From positions 1 to 64,000 of the forward strand of contig JAKCOZ010000654.1 in NCBI GenBank assembly GCA_022605955.1: 64,000 nucleotides of DNA. Reading direction: 5' to 3'. Both the position numbers and the translations under genes were made by a program. The notes beneath the pieces are model-generated. The model ran no database searches. It was given only the letters and a program-made list of their open reading frames with translations, and was not told where the DNA came from. Below, piece by piece: positions 24,161 to 36,832 of the stretch. This DNA comes from Rallus limicola. Taxonomy: Eukaryota; Chordata; Aves; Gruiformes; Rallidae. Numbering within the stretch: the stretch's first letter is position 1; each line of letters begins with the position of its first letter.

Positions 24161-27100
24161 ATGCCTTTCATGCCTAGCTTCTTTACTTTGGGAGTTATTG
24201 CTGGACGTTTAGCATGTTTTGAACTGCAGTCTGCTAGGGCCGAGAAAAGCACCGTAGGAGGCTCCAGGCATGTTCCCTCTTTCCAGGCAAAGGAAAAGGC
24301 TGAGAGCCAAAGTGACAGGGTCTGCTTGTGTGTCCTGTTAGGAGGTTTCAGACAAGCTATGCCTTTCAGTCCTAGCTTCTTTACTTTGGGAGTTATTGCT
24401 GGACGTTTAGCATGTTTTGAACTGCAGTCTGCTAGGGCCGAGAAAAGCACCGTAGGAGGTTCCAGGCATGTTCCCTCTTTCCAGGCAAAGGAAAAGGCTG
24501 AGAGCCAAAGTGACAGGGTCTGCTTGTGTGTCCTGTTGGGAGGTTTCAGACAAGCTATGCCTTTCATGCCTAGCTTCTTTACTTTGGGAGTTATTGCTGG
24601 ACGTTTAGCATGTTTTGAACTGCAGTCTGCTAGGGCCGAGAAAAGCACCGTAGGAGGTTCCAGGCATGTTCCCTCTTTCCAGGCAAAGGAAAAGGCTGAG
24701 AGCCAAAGTGACAGGGTCTGCTTGTGTGTCCTGTTAGGAGGTTTCAGACAAGCTATGCCTTTCAGTCCTAGCTTCTTTACTTTGGGAGTTATTGCTGGAC
24801 GTTTAGCATGTTTTGAACTGCAGTCTGCTAGGGCCGAGAAAAGCACCGTAGGAGGTTCCAGGCATGTTCCCTCTTTCCAGGCAAAGGAAAAGGCTGAGAG
24901 CCAAAGTGTCAGGGTCTGCTTGTGTGTCCTGTTAGGAGGTTTCAGACAAGCTATGCCTTTCAGGCCTAGCTTCTTTACTTTGGGAGTTATTGCTGGACGT
25001 TTAGCATGTTTTGAACTGCAGTCTGCTAGGGCCGAGAAAAGCACCGTAGGAGGCTCCAGGCATGTTCCCTCTTTCCAGGCAAAGGAAAAGGCTGAGAGCC
25101 AAAGTGACAGGGTCTGCTTGTGTGTCCTGTTAGGAGGTTTCAGACAAGCTATGCCTTTCAGTCCTAGCTTCTTTACTTTGGGAGTTATTGCTGGACGTTT
25201 AGCATGTTTTGAACTGCAGTCTGCTAGGGCCGAGAAAAGCACCGTAGGAGGTTCCAGGCATGTTCCCTCTTTCCAGGCAAAGGAAAAGGCTGAGAGCCAA
25301 AGTGACAGGGTCTGCTTGTGTGTCCTGTTAGGAGGTTTCAGACAAGCTATGCCTTTCAGTCCTAGCTTCTTTATTTTGGGAGTTATTGCTGGACGTTTAG
25401 CATGTTTTGAACTGCAGTCTGCTAGGGCCGAGAAAAGCACCGTAGGAGGTTCCAGGCATGTTCCCTCTTTCCAGGCAAAGGAAAAGGCTGAAAGCCAAAG
25501 TGACAGGGTCTGCTTGTGTGTCCTGTTAGGAGGTTTCAGACAAGCTATGCCTTTCAGTCCTAGCTTCTTTACTTTGGGAGTTATTGCTGGACGTTTAGCA
25601 TGTTTTGAACTGCAGTCTGCTAGGGCCGAGAAAAGCACCGTAGGAGGTTCCAGGCATGTTCCCTCTTTCCAGGCAAAGGAAAAGGCTGAGAGCCAAAGTG
25701 TCAGGGTCTGCTTGTGTGTCCTGTTAGGAGGTTTCAGACAAGCTATGCCTTTCATGCCTAGCTTCTTTACTTTGGGAGTTATTGCTGGACGTTTAGCATG
25801 TTTTGAACTGCAGTCTGCTAGGGCCGAGAAAAGCACCGTAGGAGGTTCCAGGCATGTTCCCTCTTTCCAGGCAAAGGAAAAGGCTGAGAGCCAAAGTGTC
25901 AGGGTCTGCTTGTGTGTCCTGTTAGGAGGTTTCAGACAAGCTATGCCTTTCAGGCCTAGCTTCTTTACTTTGGGAGTTATTGCTGGACGTTTAGCATGTT
26001 TTGAACTGCAGTCTGCTAGGGCCGAGAAAAGCACCGTAGGAGGTTCCAGGCATGTTCCCTCTTTCCAGGCAAAGGAAAAGGCTGAGAGCCAAAGTGACAG
26101 GGTCTGCTTGTGTGTCCTGTTAGGAGGTTTCAGACAAGCTATGCCTTTCATGCCTAGCTTCTTTACTTTGGGAGTTATTGCTGGACGTTTAGCATGTTTT
26201 GAACTGCAGTCTGCTAGGGCCGAGAAAAGCACCGTAGGAGGTTCCAGGCATGTTCCCTCTTTCCAGGCAAAGGAAAAGGCTGAGAGCCAAAGTGACAGGG
26301 TCTGCTTGTGTGTCCTGTTAGGAGGTTTCAGACAAGCTATGCCTTTCATGCCTAGCTTCTTTACTTTGGGAGTTATTGCTGGACGTTTAGCATGTTTTGA
26401 ACTGCAGTCTGCTAGGGCCGAGAAAAGCACCGTAGGAGGTTCCAGGCATGTTCCCTCTTTCCAGGCAAAGGAAAAGGCTGAGAGCCAAAGTGACAGGGTC
26501 TGCTTGTGTGTCCCGTTAGGAGGTTTCAGACAAGCTATGCCTTTCATGCCTAGCTTCTTTAATTTGGGAGTTATTGCTGGACGTTTAGCATGTTTTGAAC
26601 TGCAGTCTGCTAGGGCCGAGAAAAGCACCGTAGGAGGTTCCAGGCATGTTCCCTCTTTCCAGGCAAAGGAAAAGGCTGAGAGCCAAAGTGTCAGGGTCTG
26701 CTTGTGTGTCCTGTTAGGAGGTTTCAGACAAGCTATGCCTTTCATGCCTAGCTTCTTTACTTTGGGAGTTATTGCTGGACGTTTAGCATGTTTTGAACTG
26801 CCGTCTGCTAGGGCCGAGAAAAGTACCGTAGGAGGTTCCAGGCATGTTCCCTCTTTCCAGGCAAAGGAAAAGGCTGAGAGCCAAAGTGACAGGGTCTGCT
26901 TGTGTGTCCTGTTAGGAGGTTTCAGACAAGCTATGCCTTTCATGCCTAGCTTCTTTACTTTGGGAGTTATTGCTGGACGTTTAGCATGTTTTGAACTGCA
27001 GTCTGCTAGGGCCGAGAAAAGCACCGTAGGAGGTTCCAGGCATGTTCCCTCTTTCCAGGCAAAGGAAAAGGCTGAGAGCCAAAGTGACAGGGTCTGCTTG

Positions 27101-30100
27101 TGTGTCCTGTTAGGAGGTTTCAGACAAGCTATGCCTTTCATGCCTAGCTTCTTTACTTTGGGAGTTATTGCTGGACGTTTAGCATGTTTTGAACTGCAGT
27201 CTGCTAGGGCCGAGAAAAGCACCGTAGGAGGTTCCAGGCATGTTCCCTCTTTCCAGGCAAAGGAAAAGGCTGAGAGCCAAAGTGACAGGGTCTGCTTGTG
27301 TGTCCTGTTAGGAGGTTTCAGACAAGCTATGCCTTTCATGCCTAGCTTCTTTACTTTGGGAGTTATTGCTGGACGTTTAGCATGTTTTGAACTGCAGTCT
27401 GCTAGGGCCGAGAAAAGCACCGTAGGAGGTTCCAGGCATGTTCCCTCTTTCCAGGCAAAGGAAAAGGCTGAGAGCCAAAGTGACAGGGTCTGCTTGTGTG
27501 TCCTGTTAGGAGGTTTCAGACAAGCTATGCCTTTCAGTCCTAGCTTCTTTACTTTGGGAGTTATTGCTGGACGTTTAGCATGTTTTGAACTGCAGTCTGC
27601 TAGGGCCGAGAAAAGCACCGTAGGAGGTTCCAGGCATGTTCCCTCTTTCCAGGCAAAGGAAAAGGCTGAGAGCCAAAGTGACAGGGTCTGCTTGTGTGTC
27701 CTGTTAGGAGGTTTCAGACAAGCTATGCCTTTCAGTCCTAGCTTCTTTACTTTGGGAGTTATTGCTGGACGTTTAGCATGTTTTGAACTGCAGTCTGCTA
27801 GGGCCGAGAAAAGCACCGTAGGAGGTTCCAGGCATGTTCCCTCTTTCCAGGCAAAGGAAAAGGCTGAGAGCCAAAGTGACAGGGTCTGCTTGTGTGTCCT
27901 GTTAGGAGGTTTCAGACAAGCTATGCCTTTCAGTCCTAGCTTCTTTACTTTGGGAGTTATTGCTGGACGTTTAGCATGTTTTGAACTGCAGTCTGCTAGG
28001 GCCGAGAAAAGCACCGTAGGAGGTTCCAGGCATGTTCCCTCTTTCCAGGCAAAGGAAAAAGCTGAGAGCCAAAGTGACAGGGTCTGCTTGTGTGTCCTGT
28101 TAGGAGGTTTCAGACAAGCTATGCCTTTCATGCCTAGCTTCTTTACTTTGGGAGTTATTGCTGGACGTTTAGCATGTTTTGAACTGCAGTCTGCTAGGGC
28201 CGAGAAAAGCACCGTAGGAGGTTCCAGGCATGTTCCCTCTTTCCAGGCAAAGGAAAAGGCTGAGAGCCAAAGTGACAGGGTCTGCTTGTGTGTCCTGTTA
28301 GGAGGTTTCAGACAAGCTATGCCTTTCATGCCTAGCTTCTTTACTTTGGGAGTTATTGCTGGACGTTTAGCATGTTTTGAACTGCAGTCTGCTAGGGCCG
28401 AGAAAAGCACCGTAGGAGGTTCCAGGCATGTTCCCTCTTTCCAGGCAAAGGAAAAGGCTGAGAGCCAAAGTGACAGGGTCTGCTTGTGTGTCCTGTTAGG
28501 AGGTTTCAGACAAGCTATGCCTTTCATGCCTAGCTTCTTTACTTTGGGAGTTATTGCTGGACGTTTAGCGTGTTTTGAACTGCAGTCTGCTAGGGCTGAG
28601 AAAAGCACGGTAGGAGGTTCCAGGCATGTTCCCTCTTTCCAGGCAAAGGAAAAGGCTGAGAGCCAAAGTGACAGGGTCTGCTTGTGTGTCCTGTTAGGAG
28701 GTTTCAGACAAGCTATGCCTTTCATGCCTAGCTTCTTTACTTTGGGAGTTATTGCTGGACGTTTAGCATGTTTTGAACTGCAGTCTGCTAGGGCCGAGAA
28801 AAGCACCGTAGGAGGTTCCAGGCATGTTCCCTCTTTCCAGGCAAAGGAAAAAGCTGAGAGCCAAAGTGACAGGGTCTGCTTGTGTGTCCTGTTAGGAGGT
28901 TTCAGACAAGCTATGCCTTTCATGCCTAGCTTCTTTACTTTGGGAGTTATTGCTGGACGTTTAGCATGTTTTGAACTGCAGTCTGCTAGGGCCGAGAAAA
29001 GCACCGTAGGAGGTTCCAGGCATGTTCCCTCTTTCCAGGCAAAGGAAAAGGCTGAGAGCCAAAGTGTCAGGGTCTGCTTGTGTGTCCTGTTAGGAGGTTT
29101 CAGACAAGCTATGCCTTTCATGCCTAGCTTCTTTACTTTGGGAGTTATTGCTGGACGTTTAGCATGTTTTGAACTGCAGTCTGCTAGGGCCGAGAAAAGC
29201 ACCGTAGGAGGTTCCAGGCATGTTCCCTCTTTCCAGGCAAAGGAAAAGGCTGAGAGCCAAAGTGACAGGGTCTGCTTGTGTGTCCTGTTAGGAGGTTTCA
29301 GACAAGCTATGCCTTTCATGCCTAGCTTCTTTACTTTGGGAGTTATTGCTGGACGTTTAGCATGTTTTGAACTGCAGTCTGCTAGGGCCGAGAAAAGCAC
29401 CGTAGGAGGTTCCAGGCATGTTCCCTCTTTCCAGGCAAAGGAAAAGGCTGAGAGCCAAAGTGACAGGGTCTGCTTGTGTGTCCTGTTAGGAGGTTTCAGA
29501 CAAGCTATGCCTTTCATGCCTAGCTTCTTTACTTTGGGAGTTATTGCTGGACGTTTAGCGTGTTTTGAACTGCAGTCTGCTAGGGCCGAGAAAAGCACCG
29601 TAGGAGGTTCCAGGCATGTTCCCTCTTTCCAGGCAAAGGAAAAGGCTGAGAGCCAAAGTGACAGGGTCTGCTTGTGTGTCCTGTTAGGAGGTTTCAGACA
29701 AGCTATGCCTTTCATGCCTAGCTTCTTTACTTTGGGAGTTATTGCTGGACGTTTAGCATGTTTTGAACTGCAGTCTGCTAGGGCCGAGAAAAGCACCGTA
29801 GGAGGTTCCAGGCATGTTCCCTCTTTCCAGGCAAAGGAAAAGGCTGAGAGCCAAAGTGTCAGGGTCTGCTTGTGCGTTCTGTTAGGAGGTTTCAGACAAG
29901 CTATGCCTTTCAGTCCTAGCTTCTTTACTTTGGGAGTTATTGCTGGACGTTTAGCATGTTTTGAACTGCAGTCTGCTAGGGCCGAGAAAAGCACCGTAGG
30001 AGGTTCCAGGCATGTTCCCTCTTTCCAGGCAAAGGAAAAGGCTGAGAGCCAAAGTGACAGGGTCTGCTTGTGTGTCCTGTTGGGAGGTTTCAGACAAGCT

Positions 30101-30496
30101 ATGCCTTTCATGCCTAGCTTCTTTACTTTGGGAGTTATTGCTGGACGTTTAGCATGTTTTGAACTGCAGTCTGCTAGGGCCGAGAAAAGCACCGTAGGAG
30201 GTTCCAGGCATGTTCCCTCTTTCCAGGCAAAGGAAAAGGCTGAGAGCCAAAGTGACAGGGTCTGCTTGTGTGTCCTGTTAGGAGGTTTCAGACAAGCTAT
30301 GCCTTTCAGTCCTAGCTTCTTTACTTTGGGAGTTATTGCTGGACGTTTAGCATGTTTTGAACTGCAGTCTGCTAGGGCCGAGAAAAGCACCGTAGGAGGT
30401 TCCAGGCATGTTCCCTCTTTCCAGGCAAAGGAAAAGGCTGAGAGCCAAAGTGACAGGGTCTGCTTGTGTGTCCTGTTAGGAGGTTTCAGACAAGCT
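24161..30496 (+). repeat. Higher-order repeat copy I (32 monomers, 6336 bp)
   Basis: Monomers 123-154 form the first of three consecutive copies of a long unit. Markers that recur exactly 6336 bp later are TTGGGA at 24537, GG-type at 24961, TTTATTTTG at 25371, TTTAATTTG near 26561 and CTGCCGTCT near 26801. The linked GCG / GCTGAG / CACGG haplotype at 28570 and TGCGTTCTG at 29875 also recur at that distance. The left boundary is set by GGC at codon 34 near 24261. The TCG marker at 23791 just upstream does not recur 6336 bp on. The exact edge could lie one monomer to either side, because flanking units are nearly identical. Confidence 0.87.
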
Positions 30497-33400
30497 ATGC
30501 CTTTCAGTCCTAGCTTCTTTACTTTGGGAGTTATTGCTGGACGTTTAGCATGTTTTGAACTGCAGTCTGCTAGGGCCGAGAAAAGCACCGTAGGAGGCTC
30601 CAGGCATGTTCCCTCTTTCCAGGCAAAGGAAAAGGCTGAGAGCCAAAGTGACAGGGTCTGCTTGTGTGTCCTGTTAGGAGGTTTCAGACAAGCTATGCCT
30701 TTCAGTCCTAGCTTCTTTACTTTGGGAGTTATTGCTGGACGTTTAGCATGTTTTGAACTGCAGTCTGCTAGGGCCGAGAAAAGCACCGTAGGAGGTTCCA
30801 GGCATGTTCCCTCTTTCCAGGCAAAGGAAAAGGCTGAGAGCCAAAGTGACAGGGTCTGCTTGTGTGTCCTGTTGGGAGGTTTCAGACAAGCTATGCCTTT
30901 CATGCCTAGCTTCTTTACTTTGGGAGTTATTGCTGGACGTTTAGCATGTTTTGAACTGCAGTCTGCTAGGGCCGAGAAAAGCACCGTAGGAGGTTCCAGG
31001 CATGTTCCCTCTTTCCAGGCAAAGGAAAAGGCTGAGAGCCAAAGTGACAGGGTCTGCTTGTGTGTCCTGTTAGGAGGTTTCAGACAAGCTATGCCTTTCA
31101 GTCCTAGCTTCTTTACTTTGGGAGTTATTGCTGGACGTTTAGCATGTTTTGAACTGCAGTCTGCTAGGGCCAAGAAAAGCACCGTAGGAGGTTCCAGGCA
31201 TGTTCCCTCTTTCCAGGCAAAGGAAAAGGCTGAGAGCCAAAGTGTCAGGGTCTGCTTGTGTGTCCTGTTAGGAGGTTTCAGACAAGCTATGCCTTTCAGG
31301 CCTAGCTTCTTTACTTTGGGAGTTATTGCTGGACGTTTAGCATGTTTTGAACTGCAGTCTGCTAGGGCCGAGAAAAGCACCGTAGGAGGCTCCAGGCATG
31401 TTCCCTCTTTCCAGGCAAAGGAAAAGGCTGAGAGCCAAAGTGACAGGGTCTGCTTGTGTGTCCTGTTAGGAGGTTTCAGACAAGCTATGCCTTTCAGTCC
31501 TAGCTTCTTTACTTTGGGAGTTATTGCTGGACGTTTAGCATGTTTTGAACTGCAGTCTGCTAGGGCCGAGAAAAGCACCGTAGGAGGTTCCAGGCATGTT
31601 CCCTCTTTCCAGGCAAAGGAAAAGGCTGAGAGCCAAAGTGACAGGGTCTGCTTGTGTGTCCTGTTAGGAGGTTTCAGACAAGCTATGCCTTTCAGTCCTA
31701 GCTTCTTTATTTTGGGAGTTATTGCTGGACGTTTAGCATGTTTTGAACTGCAGTCTGCTAGGGCCGAGAAAAGCACCGTAGGAGGTTCCAGGCATGTTCC
31801 CTCTTTCCAGGCAAAGGAAAAGGCTGAAAGCCAAAGTGACAGGGTCTGCTTGTGTGTCCTGTTAGGAGGTTTCAGACAAGCTATGCCTTTCAGTCCTAGC
31901 TTCTTTACTTTGGGAGTTATTGCTGGACGTTTAGCATGTTTTGAACTGCAGTCTGCTAGGGCCGAGAAAAGCACCGTAGGAGGTTCCAGGCATGTTCCCT
32001 CTTTCCAGGCAAAGGAAAAGGCTGAGAGCCAAAGTGTCAGGGTCTGCTTGTGTGTCCTGTTAGGAGGTTTCAGACAAGCTATGCCTTTCATGCCTAGCTT
32101 CTTTACTTTGGGAGTTATTGCTGGACGTTTAGCATGTTTTGAACTGCAGTCTGCTAGGGCCGAGAAAAGCACCGTAGGAGGTTCCAGGCATGTTCCCTCT
32201 TTCCAGGCAAAGGAAAAGGCTGAGAGCCAAAGTGTCAGGGTCTGCTTGTGTGTCCTGTTAGGAGGTTTCAGACAAGCTATGCCTTTCAGGCCTAGCTTCT
32301 TTACTTTGGGAGTTATTGCTGGACGTTTAGCATGTTTTGAACTGCAGTCTGCTAGGGCCGAGAAAAGCACCGTAGGAGGTTCCAGGCATGTTCCCTCTTT
32401 CCAGGCAAAGGAAAAGGCTGAGAGCCAAAGTGACAGGGTCTGCTTGTGTGTCCTGTTAGGAGGTTTCAGACAAGCTATGCCTTTCATGCCTAGCTTCTTT
32501 ACTTTGGGAGTTATTGCTGGACGTTTAGCATGTTTTGAACTGCAGTCTGCTAGGGCCGAGAAAAGCACCGTAGGAGGTTCCAGGCATGTTCCCTCTTTCC
32601 AGGCAAAGGAAAAGGCTGAGAGCCAAAGTGACAGGGTCTGCTTGTGTGTCCTGTTAGGAGGTTTCAGACAAGCTATGCCTTTCATGCCTAGCTTCTTTAC
32701 TTTGGGAGTTATTGCTGGACGTTTAGCATGTTTTGAACTGCAGTCTGCTAGGGCCGAGAAAAGCACCGTAGGAGGTTCCAGGCATGTTCCCTCTTTCCAG
32801 GCAAAGGAAAAGGCTGAGAGCCAAAGTGACAGGGTCTGCTTGTGTGTCCCGTTAGGAGGTTTCAGACAAGCTATGCCTTTCATGCCTAGCTTCTTTAATT
32901 TGGGAGTTATTGCTGGACGTTTAGCATGTTTTGAACTGCAGTCTGCTAGGGCCGAGAAAAGCACCGTAGGAGGTTCCAGGCATGTTCCCTCTTTCCAGGC
33001 AAAGGAAAAGGCTGAGAGCCAAAGTGTCAGGGTCTGCTTGTGTGTCCTGTTAGGAGGTTTCAGACAAGCTATGCCTTTCATGCCTAGCTTCTTTACTTTG
33101 GGAGTTATTGCTGGACGTTTAGCATGTTTTGAACTGCCGTCTGCTAGGGCCGAGAAAAGTACCGTAGGAGGTTCCAGGCATGTTCCCTCTTTCCAGGCAA
33201 AGGAAAAGGCTGAGAGCCAAAGTGACAGGGTCTGCTTGTGTGTCCTGTTAGGAGGTTTCAGACAAGCTATGCCTTTCATGCCTAGCTTCTTTACTTTGGG
33301 AGTTATTGCTGGACGTTTAGCATGTTTTGAACTGCAGTCTGCTAGGGCCGAGAAAAGCACCGTAGGAGGTTCCAGGCATGTTCCCTCTTTCCAGGCAAAG

Positions 33401-36400
33401 GAAAAGGCTGAGAGCCAAAGTGACAGGGTCTGCTTGTGTGTCCTGTTAGGAGGTTTCAGACAAGCTATGCCTTTCATGCCTAGCTTCTTTACTTTGGGAG
33501 TTATTGCTGGACGTTTAGCATGTTTTGAACTGCAGTCTGCTAGGGCCGAGAAAAGCACCGTAGGAGGTTCCAGGCATGTTCCCTCTTTCCAGGCAAAGGA
33601 AAAGGCTGAGAGCCAAAGTGACAGGGTCTGCTTGTGTGTCCTGTTAGGAGGTTTCAGACAAGCTATGCCTTTCATGCCTAGCTTCTTTACTTTGGGAGTT
33701 ATTGCTGGACGTTTAGCATGTTTTGAACTGCAGTCTGCTAGGGCCGAGAAAAGCACCGTAGGAGGTTCCAGGCATGTTCCCTCTTTCCAGGCAAAGGAAA
33801 AGGCTGAGAGCCAAAGTGACAGGGTCTGCTTGTGTGTCCTGTTAGGAGGTTTCAGACAAGCTATGCCTTTCAGTCCTAGCTTCTTTACTTTGGGAGTTAT
33901 TGCTGGACGTTTAGCATGTTTTGAACTGCAGTCTGCTAGGGCCGAGAAAAGCACCGTAGGAGGTTCCAGGCATGTTCCCTCTTTCCAGGCAAAGGAAAAG
34001 GCTGAGAGCCAAAGTGACAGGGTCTGCTTGTGTGTCCTGTTAGGAGGTTTCAGACAAGCTATGCCTTTCAGTCCTAGCTTCTTTACTTTGGGAGTTATTG
34101 CTGGACGTTTAGCATGTTTTGAACTGCAGTCTGCTAGGGCCGAGAAAAGCACCGTAGGAGGTTCCAGGCATGTTCCCTCTTTCCAGGCAAAGGAAAAGGC
34201 TGAGAGCCAAAGTGACAGGGTCTGCTTGTGTGTCCTGTTAGGAGGTTTCAGACAAGCTATGCCTTTCAGTCCTAGCTTCTTTACTTTGGGAGTTATTGCT
34301 GGACGTTTAGCATGTTTTGAACTGCAGTCTGCTAGGGCCGAGAAAAGCACCGTAGGAGGTTCCAGGCATGTTCCCTCTTTCCAGGCAAAGGAAAAAGCTG
34401 AGAGCCAAAGTGACAGGGTCTGCTTGTGTGTCCTGTTAGGAGGTTTCAGACAAGCTATGCCTTTCATGCCTAGCTTCTTTACTTTGGGAGTTATTGCTGG
34501 ACGTTTAGCATGTTTTGAACTGCAGTCTGCTAGGGCCGAGAAAAGCACCGTAGGAGGTTCCAGGCATGTTCCCTCTTTCCAGGCAAAGGAAAAGGCTGAG
34601 AGCCAAAGTGACAGGGTCTGCTTGTGTGTCCTGTTAGGAGGTTTCAGACAAGCTATGCCTTTCATGCCTAGCTTCTTTACTTTGGGAGTTATTGCTGGAC
34701 GTTTAGCATGTTTTGAACTGCAGTCTGCTAGGGCCGAGAAAAGCACCGTAGGAGGTTCCAGGCATGTTCCCTCTTTCCAGGCAAAGGAAAAGGCTGAGAG
34801 CCAAAGTGACAGGGTCTGCTTGTGTGTCCTGTTAGGAGGTTTCAGACAAGCTATGCCTTTCATGCCTAGCTTCTTTACTTTGGGAGTTATTGCTGGACGT
34901 TTAGCGTGTTTTGAACTGCAGTCTGCTAGGGCTGAGAAAAGCACGGTAGGAGGTTCCAGGCATGTTCCCTCTTTCCAGGCAAAGGAAAAGGCTGAGAGCC
35001 AAAGTGACAGGGTCTGCTTGTGTGTCCTGTTAGGAGGTTTCAGACAAGCTATGCCTTTCATGCCTAGCTTCTTTACTTTGGGAGTTATTGCTGGACGTTT
35101 AGCATGTTTTGAACTGCAGTCTGCTAGGGCCGAGAAAAGCACCGTAGGAGGTTCCAGGCATGTTCCCTCTTTCCAGGCAAAGGAAAAAGCTGAGAGCCAA
35201 AGTGACAGGGTCTGCTTGTGTGTCCTGTTAGGAGGTTTCAGACAAGCTATGCCTTTCATGCCTAGCTTCTTTACTTTGGGAGTTATTGCTGGACGTTTAG
35301 CATGTTTTGAACTGCAGTCTGCTAGGGCCGAGAAAAGCACCGTAGGAGGTTCCAGGCATGTTCCCTCTTTCCAGGCAAAGGAAAAGGCTGAGAGCCAAAG
35401 TGTCAGGGTCTGCTTGTGTGTCCTGTTAGGAGGTTTCAGACAAGCTATGCCTTTCATGCCTAGCTTCTTTACTTTGGGAGTTATTGCTGGACGTTTAGCA
35501 TGTTTTGAACTGCAGTCTGCTAGGGCCGAGAAAAGCACCGTAGGAGGTTCCAGGCATGTTCCCTCTTTCCAGGCAAAGGAAAAGGCTGAGAGCCAAAGTG
35601 ACAGGGTCTGCTTGTGTGTCCTGTTAGGAGGTTTCAGACAAGCTATGCCTTTCATGCCTAGCTTCTTTACTTTGGGAGTTATTGCTGGACGTTTAGCATG
35701 TTTTGAACTGCAGTCTGCTAGGGCCGAGAAAAGCACCGTAGGAGGTTCCAGGCATGTTCCCTCTTTCCAGGCAAAGGAAAAGGCTGAGAGCCAAAGTGAC
35801 AGGGTCTGCTTGTGTGTCCTGTTAGGAGGTTTCAGACAAGCTATGCCTTTCATGCCTAGCTTCTTTACTTTGGGAGTTATTGCTGGACGTTTAGCGTGTT
35901 TTGAACTGCAGTCTGCTAGGGCCGAGAAAAGCACCGTAGGAGGTTCCAGGCATGTTCCCTCTTTCCAGGCAAAGGAAAAGGCTGAGAGCCAAAGTGACAG
36001 GGTCTGCTTGTGTGTCCTGTTAGGAGGTTTCAGACAAGCTATGCCTTTCATGCCTAGCTTCTTTACTTTGGGAGTTATTGCTGGACGTTTAGCATGTTTT
36101 GAACTGCAGTCTGCTAGGGCCGAGAAAAGCACCGTAGGAGGTTCCAGGCATGTTCCCTCTTTCCAGGCAAAGGAAAAGGCTGAGAGCCAAAGTGTCAGGG
36201 TCTGCTTGTGCGTTCTGTTAGGAGGTTTCAGACAAGCTATGCCTTTCAGTCCTAGCTTCTTTACTTTGGGAGTTATTGCTGGACGTTTAGCATGTTTTGA
36301 ACTGCAGTCTGCTAGGGCCGAGAAAAGCACCGTAGGAGGTTCCAGGCATGTTCCCTCTTTCCAGGCAAAGGAAAAGGCTGAGAGCCAAAGTGACAGGGTC

Positions 36401-36832
36401 TGCTTGTGTGTCCTGTTGGGAGGTTTCAGACAAGCTATGCCTTTCATGCCTAGCTTCTTTACTTTGGGAGTTATTGCTGGACGTTTAGCATGTTTTGAAC
36501 TGCAGTCTGCTAGGGCCGAGAAAAGCACCGTAGGAGGTTCCAGGCATGTTCCCTCTTTCCAGGCAAAGGAAAAGGCTGAGAGCCAAAGTGACAGGGTCTG
36601 CTTGTGTGTCCTGTTAGGAGGTTTCAGACAAGCTATGCCTTTCAGTCCTAGCTTCTTTACTTTGGGAGTTATTGCTGGACGTTTAGCATGTTTTGAACTG
36701 CAGTCTGCTAGGGCCGAGAAAAGCACCGTAGGAGGTTCCAGGCATGTTCCCTCTTTCCAGGCAAAGGAAAAGGCTGAGAGCCAAAGTGACAGGGTCTGCT
36801 TGTGTGTCCTGTTAGGAGGTTTCAGACAAGCT
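30497..36832 (+). repeat. Higher-order repeat copy II (32 monomers, 6336 bp)
   Basis: Monomers 155-186 carry the markers of copy I at +6336: 30873, 31297, 31707, 32897, 33137, 34906 and 36211. Differences from copy I include a GT-type first unit where copies I and III have TG, and AAG for GAG at codon 28 in the unit at 31091. The match over some ten independent markers makes this a true higher-order duplication and not a chance similarity of monomer types. Confidence 0.88.
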